From Flavobacterium agri (lineage in GTDB: Bacteria > Bacteroidota > Bacteroidia > Flavobacteriales > Flavobacteriaceae): a stretch of DNA of 64,000 nt. The stretch is taken from assembly GCF_013401995.1 (NCBI RefSeq), contig NZ_JACBJI010000004.1:310001-374000 (forward strand), in the 5' to 3' direction. The notes under the pieces are model-generated. The model was not told the origin of the DNA. It searched no databases and worked only from the letters and a program-made list of their open reading frames with translations. This document shows positions 1 to 7,326 of this stretch, piece by piece (positions within the stretch are counted from its first letter, which is position 1; each line of letters begins with the position of its first letter). The position numbers and the translations under genes are program-made.

Positions 1-776
1 AGCGTCAGCGGTTGGATGTTCGTACAGAAAGATTGCAGCAATACCCAAACGATTTCGCCTTCCGTTCCTGGATAAGCCTCGGGGTTAGCAATGGGATTGA
101 TCATGTTCATCGCATCTTCCTGCGTATGGTAAAACGTCATCGCACTTGTGGTAGAAATTGCCTGCGTCAAGTTGAAATTTTCGTCTCCTACGCAATTGGT
201 CATGGTAGGTTCCCACAAAATAGGCGTGGTGTCTACCAAAACATAAAACTGCACTTCAGAATAACAATCGTCGTTGCCCGCATACCAATACATGTAACCG
301 TTCGTACTTGTCCACGGGGTAATCATGGCGCCCGGCGGATATTGAAATCCCGTACCGAAAGGACCCGTGTAGAAAGCACCGAATTCGACATCAGGCAACT
401 GGGCCGTCTCACATGCCCAAATATCTCCGATTATCGGGGTGTAATTGGGTAAATCCCAAACCGTCTTGAAATTCGAAATAGCAAAATTCGCTGAACTGTT
501 AGATGTGACGCGCGCGTATACCGTGACCATTCCGCCGCAACAATAATTCAAAAGACCGGGAATCGCATTTACATTGGCAACGGCATCGGCTTCGTACAAG
601 TGGTACGTCACGGTGAAATTAGCCGGATTTTGCGCACCTAGAACGAAAGGCGTCATCGATTGCACATTTGCGGGCGCTTGGTTGCACACATAAACGCCGG
701 GCGCTTGATAAGCCGTTTGTCCGTTGGAGAAAACAAAACAGATCAAGGCGAAAATCGAGAGTAAAGTTTGTTTCAT
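1..776 (-). CDS. Secreted repeat-type protein, C-terminus beyond window edge (partial)
   Basis: Reading leftward from ATG at 776-774, the frame stays open for 258 codons to the window edge with no stop, so only the N-terminal part is visible. It opens with a clear signal peptide (MKQTLLSIFALICFVFSNGQ), so the product is exported. The rest is rich in Asn, Thr, Tyr and aromatics, has scattered Cys pairs (CNQAP, YCCGG, WACETAQLP), and includes YTGPFGTG and NPIANPEAYPGTEGEIVWV. The same phrases occur in the next protein at 925-3501 (YTGPGGTG, NPIANPNAFYGTNEEVVWL). The two are therefore paralogous flavobacterial adhesin-like proteins built of repeated beta-sandwich units. By analogy the hidden C-terminus probably carries a T9SS tail; that part is inference. 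The exact function is unknown. Confidence 0.85.
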   Translation of the reverse strand, partial: MKQTLLSIFALICFVFSNGQTAYQAPGVYVCNQAPANVQSMTPFVLGAQNPANFTVTYHLYEADAVANVNAIPGLLNYCCGGMVTVYARVTSNSSANFAISNFKTVWDLPNYTPIIGDIWACETAQLPDVEFGAFYTGPFGTGFQYPPGAMITPWTSTNGYMYWYAGNDDCYSEVQFYVLVDTTPILWEPTMTNCVGDENFNLTQAISTTSAMTFYHTQEDAMNMINPIANPEAYPGTEGEIVWVLLQSFCTNIQPLT

Positions 777-792
777 GGTTAGGATGTTTTCT

Positions 793-800
793 CAAATATA
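793..800 (-). promoter_or_regulatory. Probable -7 promoter element
   Basis: On the minus strand this reads TATATTTG, an exact match to the Bacteroidota -7 consensus TAnnTTTG. It lies 17 bases before the ATG of the partial secreted gene. I do not see a well-spaced TTTG -33 element. Confidence 0.5.
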
Positions 801-875
801 CTTTCGCAATCAAATAGTTGTATACTGACATTGATGATATGACAGTTTTTGATGAGAATTTGTTCCTATTTAAAA

Positions 876-903
876 AAAAAATCCCGAACTGTGTCGGGAT
901 TTT
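876..903 (-). terminator. Intrinsic terminator after the 864-residue secreted protein gene
   Basis: The inverted repeat AAAAATCCCGA / TCGGGATTTT with a 6-base loop (ACTGTG) ends in a T run on the minus strand. It lies just past the stop of the gene at 925-3501 and upstream of the partial gene at 1-776, so it separates the two transcripts. Confidence 0.75.
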
Positions 904-924
904 CTTATAGGATGATTTTAGTGA

Positions 925-3501
925 TTATCTGATTATGAGCTTTTTCGTCAAAGAAGCGTTTTCGGAAGACAGTTTTACAAAATAAAGCCCCGAACTCAAT
1001 CCAGAAATATCGACAACGCTTTCATTTTGAATAGGTGTAAGTCGTTTAGACAATACGGTTGAACCGCGCACATCGGTTATTTCCATGTCCAATTGATTGT
1101 TTTCGACAGATCGGATTATAAAACTTCCAGAAGCCGGATTCGGATACAGCACGAAAACATCGCTTTGATTTTCGGGCGTTGAAAGTTGCTCGACGGTCGT
1201 CGTTGCCGTATTGGTTACGATCGCAGGATTGAAATCGAAATAGATTTCGGCCGTATTTTCGATAGTGTCACCGAGTTGGATGCCCGCAACCGGTTTGATT
1301 TCGTAGACGATGTATCCGTGACTTGCAGGTTCGTCATCCTGTTCGGCCGCCAAATTGATGCCGTAAAAATTGAACGTGACCTGGTTGCCATCGCGATTGG
1401 CCAGATAAGCATGGCTCGACGCGACAGGCCTGAACGTATTCCAATCGAGCAGGTCGGCTAGCTCATTTTCAAGTCTTACGTTGACCGCAGGCGCCGTGCC
1501 CGTATTTTGGAAACGGATCGTATAATGCAGATAATCTGAAGCCTGTTGAGGCGTGATCGATGTTCCTTCATGTACGGTAATGTCGTTCGGATCGTATGAA
1601 TTTACGACCGTTTGGTTCAACACGCTTACGTTGTTGTTAGGATTGATGTCGTTGGCGATAGAAACCGTGGCGTTAAAATGCAACACATCGCCCGAATTGG
1701 CCGTTGGTGGCGTCTCGACATTGAATTGTATGGGAATGTACAAAGATCCGAACGCTTCGATATCGGTAAAATTCACGGTAATCGAACCTGTGCTCGCAGA
1801 AGCCGGAGCCGGAGAACTCGAAACAAAATTGAGTTTGGCCTCGTCGTATGTAAGCGTTACGCTTCCCGAAATCGGCAAAGCGCCACCATTGTGCACATAA
1901 ATCGTATAATGTGCGGCAAAACCCGGAACGGCGCCCCAATTGGCGTAGAGGAATATACCGGCATCCATGAAATCATTTGCATCATTCACGCAGAAATTCG
2001 CGTCGAGTTGCTGGCCGTCGCCCGTAACGTTGACGGTTTGGGTCGGATTGCCGATTAAAATCGCGCCTGTCGGTAAAGTAGAATTGACGACAGAGATGAA
2101 ATTGTTCCCCAAGAATACGTCTTCAAACGTATATTCGCCCTGGGCGTTGGTATAAGCATAAAATACGTGGTTGCCATTGGTACACGTGATTTGTATGCCT
2201 TCCAAACCTACGTCGGAAGCATCGCAACCATCGGAGTCGGCATCGAACTGCACGACACCCGAAATAGAAGAATTTGTACAGGCGAACGTTTGTAATGTCA
2301 TGCCATGAATAGAAAAACATCCGGTAGCCATATTCTCTATGCGTACATACACGACTTGGAAAGACGACATGGCAGTGTAAATCGGAAGCACTGGTGCGGC
2401 TTGAGCCAAAGCATCGGCAAGAGTAAGGTAAATCGCGACGTTGGCGCTTGGGCTTAACGCATTGATTTCGGCATAAAGCGCATTGAAATCGAACGTTCCG
2501 AAACCGTTTAACGAACAGGCTGTCATCGGTTGCGGGTCGAAATCGAAATCGCCGACGGTAACCGTAAACGAGGCAAAGTTTCCGCAATTTCCGTTTTGAG
2601 CGCCCACATACACGTCTTGAGTTTCATAAATTATAGTTCCCGCTTCAACCGGAGCTGCTCCCGGAATCAAATAATACATTTGCCCGTCAGGTAAAGCAGG
2701 CAATTGGTAAGGTGTACAGGAAGTGACGTCTTCCACATCGATATCAGGCGCAGATTGCAGGATTACCTCAAAAGAAGATTCATCGGTACAAAAACCGTTC
2801 GTCACGAAAACATAAATCGTCATCGATTCGGTAACCGTCGTGCCGGCCTGTAACATCGTTCCTGTTCCGCCAGGACCGGTATAGTAATTTCCTGCGTTCA
2901 ATTCGGGCAACACATATTGCGAGCAAATGGTGACATCGTTCATCATCGGAGCTGTCGGAAAAGGAAGGATGAACACCATAAAACTGTCTTCGAAATCGCA
3001 CTCAGAGCCGCTGCCATGTACATACACCATCATCGTTACGGCAATGGTCGTTCCTGCGGGCAAAGGTTGTCCCTGCGCATTGGGTTGCGAATAATATTGT
3101 CCGGCATTTAAAACAGGCAGTGTATAAAAACCACAAGCCGTTACGTCGGGCAAAGGCGTAAAGGTCATTCCCGTAAGGTGAAGCGTGAAAGAAGTCACGT
3201 CGAATTCCTGAGTCGTCATATTCGTTACGCGCAACCACACGACTTCTTCATTCGTGCCATAAAAAGCATTGGGATTGGCTATGGGATTGACGTCATTGTC
3301 GGCGTCCATCATGGTCATATACCAAGACACCGTAAATTGGTTGGGCGATTGATTACCGAGCGCGGCGTTGGCAGTGACAGTCAAATCGAAAATAGTGTTT
3401 CCGCATTGCGTCAAATCGCTTACAGGATTGGCGACCGCTTGTGCGAAGCTGTAGTCCGAAATCAAAAAAGCCGCCAAAAAAAGGAGTAGTTTTCTTTTCA
3501 T
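925..3501 (-). CDS. Secreted multidomain protein with SdrD-B-like unit and T9SS type A tail
   Basis: An 858-residue exported protein. I use the ATG at 3501 because MKRKLLLFLAAFLISDYSFAQ is a canonical signal peptide; the in-frame start six codons earlier only adds MVKTNL. The N-terminal half (about 25-400) has several repeated beta-sandwich-like units, each with a Cys pair and a YxxPxxGTG or LPxL phrase. About residues 410-510 contain ISGVVQFDADSDGCD and TNAQGEYTFEDV, typical of the SdrD-B / carboxypeptidase-regulatory fold. About 640-790 contain NSYDPNDITVHEG and YTIRFQNTGTAPAVNVRL, the domain found in many flavobacterial T9SS proteins. The last ~75 residues (LYPNPASGSF ... GLYFVKL ... KKLIIR) are a type A sorting domain, so the protein is exported by T9SS and probably surface-anchored or released. 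The specific role is unknown; adhesion is a guess. Confidence 0.85.
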   Translation of the reverse strand: MKRKLLLFLAAFLISDYSFAQAVANPVSDLTQCGNTIFDLTVTANAALGNQSPNQFTVSWYMTMMDADNDVNPIANPNAFYGTNEEVVWLRVTNMTTQEFDVTSFTLHLTGMTFTPLPDVTACGFYTLPVLNAGQYYSQPNAQGQPLPAGTTIAVTMMVYVHGSGSECDFEDSFMVFILPFPTAPMMNDVTICSQYVLPELNAGNYYTGPGGTGTMLQAGTTVTESMTIYVFVTNGFCTDESSFEVILQSAPDIDVEDVTSCTPYQLPALPDGQMYYLIPGAAPVEAGTIIYETQDVYVGAQNGNCGNFASFTVTVGDFDFDPQPMTACSLNGFGTFDFNALYAEINALSPSANVAIYLTLADALAQAAPVLPIYTAMSSFQVVYVRIENMATGCFSIHGMTLQTFACTNSSISGVVQFDADSDGCDASDVGLEGIQITCTNGNHVFYAYTNAQGEYTFEDVFLGNNFISVVNSTLPTGAILIGNPTQTVNVTGDGQQLDANFCVNDANDFMDAGIFLYANWGAVPGFAAHYTIYVHNGGALPISGSVTLTYDEAKLNFVSSSPAPASASTGSITVNFTDIEAFGSLYIPIQFNVETPPTANSGDVLHFNATVSIANDINPNNNVSVLNQTVVNSYDPNDITVHEGTSITPQQASDYLHYTIRFQNTGTAPAVNVRLENELADLLDWNTFRPVASSHAYLANRDGNQVTFNFYGINLAAEQDDEPASHGYIVYEIKPVAGIQLGDTIENTAEIYFDFNPAIVTNTATTTVEQLSTPENQSDVFVLYPNPASGSFIIRSVENNQLDMEITDVRGSTVLSKRLTPIQNESVVDISGLSSGLYFVKLSSENASLTKKLIIR

Positions 3502-3516
3502 GAGATTTGTTTTGAC

Positions 3517-3524
3517 CAAATGTA
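3517..3524 (-). promoter_or_regulatory. Possible -7 promoter element
   Basis: Minus strand reads TACATTTG, matching TAnnTTTG, in the 31-base gap between the pbpC stop and the ATG at 3501. It would let the secreted protein be transcribed independently of pbpC. No -33 element is obvious. Confidence 0.35.
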
Positions 3525-3532
3525 GACAAACC

Positions 3533-5908
3533 TCAATCGCGTATGATCTCTAATTTACGATTCGCCTCGTTTCCTCGAGAATCCGTCACGGTTACATAGT
3601 GGATTCCGGTTTCGGTGTCGAGCTGCATTTCATGGAAATGTTGGGTTTGGCCCTTAAAAACATTGTCGACGTACCAAAAAAGCGTGGCTTTTGGATCGGA
3701 ATGTGCGACTTTTAGGATCACGGGCTGGACTTTTCCGTTGAAATCTTTCGCAAGATAGATTTTGGCGTTGTAATTCTTCGGATAGATGAAATCCATCACG
3801 CCTTTTTCGTTGTGCTGGCAATCGTCGCGATACGGCGGAAGCGGTAAATAATCGATATGATGGCTTTTGTAATACCATTCCATGACCGGCGGAAGCACGA
3901 ACCATTTTTTGTTGACGATGTTCCCGACGTCTTCGCAGCTTGAATTCACGCGGAATTTCTGCGTCCGATCCAAATGCACGAGCTTGTGATACGGACACGC
4001 TTTGGTATTCTTGCCACGGATCGGTACAAATTGTGAAACCTTCGGGCAGTCGTCTTGGGCGAGGTAACCGCTTTGGGTGCAAATTTCGACTTCCTCGAGG
4101 TCGTTCAAAGGCTTTGCGAACCATTTTTTTCTCGGAAGCAGGTTGAAAACGTCGAATAAAATCGGCGCGGCATAATTCACGCCGGTCAATTCGGGCCTGC
4201 CTTCGCCCGAAGCGTTTCCGACCCAGATGCCAACGACGTAATCGGAATTCGTACCGATGGCCCAAGCGTCTCTGTTGCCGAAACTCGTACCGGTTTTCCA
4301 CGCGATTTCCATAGACGAATCATAGAATTTCCAGGCTTCGTCTCCTTCGGGCCGGTTGACTTCCTTCATGGCGTTATACGTGAGATAGATCGATCCCGCG
4401 CCAATCATGGTTTTTTGATAGGTTTCCGATCCGAAATCGGGTTTTGATTCTTCGTAAAAATTCAGTTCCGAAAATTCTTTCGTGCGATATTTGGCCTGAT
4501 GCGAATTGAAATAATTGAGCGTGGACGTCCAGTTGGCGTACGTTCGGCACAAATCCCATAAATTCGATTCGGCCCCGCCTAAAATCAGCGACAGGCCATA
4601 ATGATCGGGTCGGAAAGTCAAATCCTTGAGTCTGTATTTTTTGAGCGTTTCATAGAATTTGTTCACACCGTGTTCCTGAAGCATCAACACCGACGGAATG
4701 TTCAACGAGCGCGCCAAAGCCCGTTGTGCGGGAACGGCACCGTCGTAAGTCATGTCGAAATTCTGGGGCGCGAAACCCGAAATCTGGACCGGGACGTCGG
4801 CGACAAGCGTATTGGGCAAAATTTCGCCTTCGTCGAGCATGCTCGCGAACAGCAACGGTTTGAGTATACTTCCGGTACTTCTGGGCGCCGAGATGATGTC
4901 GACATCCTTGTCGTGGTCGGAATCTGTAGGTGAGTTGCCCACATATGCCACGATGTTGCGGGTCTTGACATCGATGACCAAAATCGACATGTTGTAAATC
5001 TCGTTCTGGCGGTATTGGTTGTAATAGGTTTTTGAAATCTGGTTCACGCGTTCCTGCAGCGAAATGTCGACCGTCGTGCGGATGCGCTTTCCTTTGTCTT
5101 TTTGTTCGACGCGATCGAGCAGGTGAGGCGCGGTTTGCGGTAAATCGAACGGTTTTTGCGGAAGTGGTTCGGTGAGAGCGAGATCGTACGTCATTTTGTC
5201 AATCACGTTCCGATTCAGCAACTTCAATAGCAAAGCATCGCGTTTTCTACGCAAATTTTGTTGGTTCTTTCCCGGATAGATCAAACTCGGCGCGTTAGGA
5301 AGCACGGCCAATGTCGCGCTTTCGGCCCACGAAAGTTGGTTGGACGGAATCCCGAAATAACGCCACGAGGCCATTTCCAAACCGACGACGTTTCCGCCGA
5401 AAGGTGCATGGGCCGCATATAACTCGAGAATTCTTTCTTTGGAATGCCGAAATTCCAATCGCGTGGACAAAACCACTTCGATCAATTTTTCGGAATAACT
5501 TCTCACTTTGTTCTTGCGCGACAAACGGATGACCTGTTGGGTTATCGTACTTCCGCCGCGACGCACTTTTCCGGCTTTTCGGTTTTCTATGAACGCCTTC
5601 CACATCGATATCGGGTTGAATCCGGGATGCCAATAAAAATTCTCGTCCTCGAAATGGACGATGCATTGCTTGAATTTGTCCGGGACGCTATCGGCTGCGG
5701 GAAAACGCCATTGTCTGTCGTCGGCGATTTTCGCGCCCAGGAGTTGTCCGTCGTCGCTTTCGATTACCGTTGAGAATGGTTCCTGGAACAACGTCCGCGG
5801 AAGCGAGAAATAATAAACGATAAGTAAGACAAACGCAATGGCCGATTTGATGCGGTTGCGTTTTATGGTTTGCCAAATGTTCGAAAAGAAAGCTGAAATC
5901 TTGCTCAC
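3533..5908 (-). CDS. pbpC: Penicillin-binding protein 1C (bifunctional peptidoglycan synthase)
   Basis: A 791-residue class A PBP that polymerises lipid II and may cross-link peptidoglycan in the periplasm. A single membrane anchor lies at about 20-36. The glycosyltransferase (GT51) domain follows with HFEDENFYWHPG (Glu87 is the expected catalytic residue) and RRGGSTITQQ (116-125). The transpeptidase has SILK (347-350), SLN (401-403) and KTGTS (538-542), so all three active-site motifs are present. The last ~90 residues match the PBP1C-specific C-terminal domain. The start is GTG at 5908, sharing GTGA with the stop of the upstream gene, which suggests translational coupling. Pairing of pbpC with an alpha-2-macroglobulin gene is widespread in bacteria and is thought to link wall repair with protease defence; here a third gene sits between them. 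Confidence 0.95.
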   Translation of the reverse strand: MSKISAFFSNIWQTIKRNRIKSAIAFVLLIVYYFSLPRTLFQEPFSTVIESDDGQLLGAKIADDRQWRFPAADSVPDKFKQCIVHFEDENFYWHPGFNPISMWKAFIENRKAGKVRRGGSTITQQVIRLSRKNKVRSYSEKLIEVVLSTRLEFRHSKERILELYAAHAPFGGNVVGLEMASWRYFGIPSNQLSWAESATLAVLPNAPSLIYPGKNQQNLRRKRDALLLKLLNRNVIDKMTYDLALTEPLPQKPFDLPQTAPHLLDRVEQKDKGKRIRTTVDISLQERVNQISKTYYNQYRQNEIYNMSILVIDVKTRNIVAYVGNSPTDSDHDKDVDIISAPRSTGSILKPLLFASMLDEGEILPNTLVADVPVQISGFAPQNFDMTYDGAVPAQRALARSLNIPSVLMLQEHGVNKFYETLKKYRLKDLTFRPDHYGLSLILGGAESNLWDLCRTYANWTSTLNYFNSHQAKYRTKEFSELNFYEESKPDFGSETYQKTMIGAGSIYLTYNAMKEVNRPEGDEAWKFYDSSMEIAWKTGTSFGNRDAWAIGTNSDYVVGIWVGNASGEGRPELTGVNYAAPILFDVFNLLPRKKWFAKPLNDLEEVEICTQSGYLAQDDCPKVSQFVPIRGKNTKACPYHKLVHLDRTQKFRVNSSCEDVGNIVNKKWFVLPPVMEWYYKSHHIDYLPLPPYRDDCQHNEKGVMDFIYPKNYNAKIYLAKDFNGKVQPVILKVAHSDPKATLFWYVDNVFKGQTQHFHEMQLDTETGIHYVTVTDSRGNEANRKLEIIRD

Positions 5909-7179
5909 TTGAGTTGGAAATTATCGTCGAAAATGTGTTCGATAACGTAGCGATGTGCTTTGTTTTTGCGGCTGTAGGACTGGTTGAATATTTCGACCAT
6001 CGCATCGTCCTGGAACTTTTTGTTTTGCTCAAAAATGATTTGCCTGGCGTTCGTCTTTTCGGGATTTTTCAGATGCAACGTCACGCTCCTCACGGGAAGC
6101 AGCTTGTCGTCTTTCCATTGGTATAAGGTGTAAATGTTGTCGGAATACCAACTTCCTTCGTAGGAATAAGCGAGTTTTTTGCCTGGAATCAATTGGTAAC
6201 GCCCAAAAAAATCACATACACGTTCGATTTTTCCCGATGTTGAGAACAGACGAAAAATCGTGTATTCGCGATTGCCGTTCATGTTCGTGCCCGATTGGGC
6301 CACGAGTTCATTTTTGGTGTCGCCGTCCATATCTTCAAAATAGAATTCGTCGAAATCCACGAGTTTTTCCTTACCGACGATTTTCCATTCCGGCTTTTGA
6401 TATTCGTAAAATGTGATGGAACTGTCTTTCGCGGTCGCACTGATCGCATGGATGGCCTTGTCGTCTACAAACCTGCCGATGACCATATATTTTCCTTCTT
6501 GTTCGTCGTAAAAGGGCTCGTACGGGAAAATCAGTGAATCTCTTGACGTGCTTTCTTTCAATTTGGGAAGATAGGTGTAAAGGATTTTTGGTATGGTATC
6601 GTTTACGGATCGGAGTTTTTCGGGTTGCTTTTGCGCTGCACAGAAAGAGTTCAGTGTAAAAAACAGCGCAATCGACGCCGCGATCGTGAACGGTTTTCGC
6701 AACAATGCCAATTTGGATTCGCGACGGATTTTCATATTAGGCGAACGAAGATGATCCGGAACTTTATGTCGGATTTGGTTTTTTGCCGTTACAGGCTGTT
6801 CGTTCATGGAATTCTTTAGTTTTTGGACTAATCCGTCATCGATCCTGATACGCTTGAAGTGTTCGCGGAAAAGACTTCCGGAGCGGCCGTACATCTTGTT
6901 TATAGCCTTGCAATAAGCGTTGAAAAAATTCGAGAACGGCTGGTGTAGGCGATCTTGGTATTTGGGCGGAATTTGTGAGCTTTCCTTGATTCGGATGAGC
7001 AATTCGAATTTGTTGCTGAAGAAACGAAAGGCTTCAAGCGTGGCGATTTGTCCTACGTGCTTTTCAAAAAGCGCGAGGAAATAGCTGTAGTTTCTTGGTT
7101 CGAGGAACAAGGTTTCAAAGTTGTTGCCCGAGTTTTTGATCAGGTAATTGTGGTTGGGAAGAAAAGGCTCTTTTTTCAT
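5905..7179 (-). CDS. Degenerate REP-associated transposase domain fused to a membrane-anchored extracytoplasmic domain
   Basis: A 424-residue protein. Residues ~10-125 follow the REP-associated tyrosine transposase (RAYT, Y1/HUH) pattern: YLIKNSGNN, LEPRNYSYFLALFEKHV, then PFSNFFNAYCKAINKMYGRS and GSLFREHFKR. The HUH site, normally NHFHLL, reads NKFELL, and the catalytic-Tyr helix expected afterwards is missing, so it should not cut DNA. From residue 149 a basic stretch (MKIRRESKLALLRKPF) and a hydrophobic segment ending FCAAQ look like a signal anchor. The remaining ~245 residues should lie outside the cytoplasm and include DMDGDTKNEL, an FG-GAP/Ca-binding-like motif. It lies between alpha-2-macroglobulin and pbpC and overlaps pbpC by 4 bases. 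Alternative: translation starts at Met149 (6735) and the upstream part is a remnant; the uninterrupted frame argues against that. Confidence 0.7.
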   Translation of the reverse strand: MKKEPFLPNHNYLIKNSGNNFETLFLEPRNYSYFLALFEKHVGQIATLEAFRFFSNKFELLIRIKESSQIPPKYQDRLHQPFSNFFNAYCKAINKMYGRSGSLFREHFKRIRIDDGLVQKLKNSMNEQPVTAKNQIRHKVPDHLRSPNMKIRRESKLALLRKPFTIAASIALFFTLNSFCAAQKQPEKLRSVNDTIPKILYTYLPKLKESTSRDSLIFPYEPFYDEQEGKYMVIGRFVDDKAIHAISATAKDSSITFYEYQKPEWKIVGKEKLVDFDEFYFEDMDGDTKNELVAQSGTNMNGNREYTIFRLFSTSGKIERVCDFFGRYQLIPGKKLAYSYEGSWYSDNIYTLYQWKDDKLLPVRSVTLHLKNPEKTNARQIIFEQNKKFQDDAMVEIFNQSYSRKNKAHRYVIEHIFDDNFQLK

Positions 7180-7230
7180 GGCTTGGATTGATTTTCGATG
7201 GCGTTGATATATGGTTTTTTGGAGGTTTTG

Positions 7231-7262
7231 AGACCTAACAGATTTACAAATCTGTTAGGTCT
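7231..7262. repeat. REP-like perfect palindrome, family A copy 1
   Basis: AGACCTAACAGATTT and its exact reverse complement, 15-base arms with a 2-base loop (AC). It lies in the 147-base gap between alpha-2-macroglobulin and the RAYT-derived gene, 52 bases upstream of the latter. Neither strand has a convincing T run, so it is not a standard terminator. A close relative lies at 48779-48817, sharing GACCTAACAG and TTT. Confidence 0.85.
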
Positions 7263-7326
7263 TACAAATAACCTTGATTTTCCGAATATCCCATTACAGT
7301 TTTTCCACCTATTTTGTTAAAACCGA

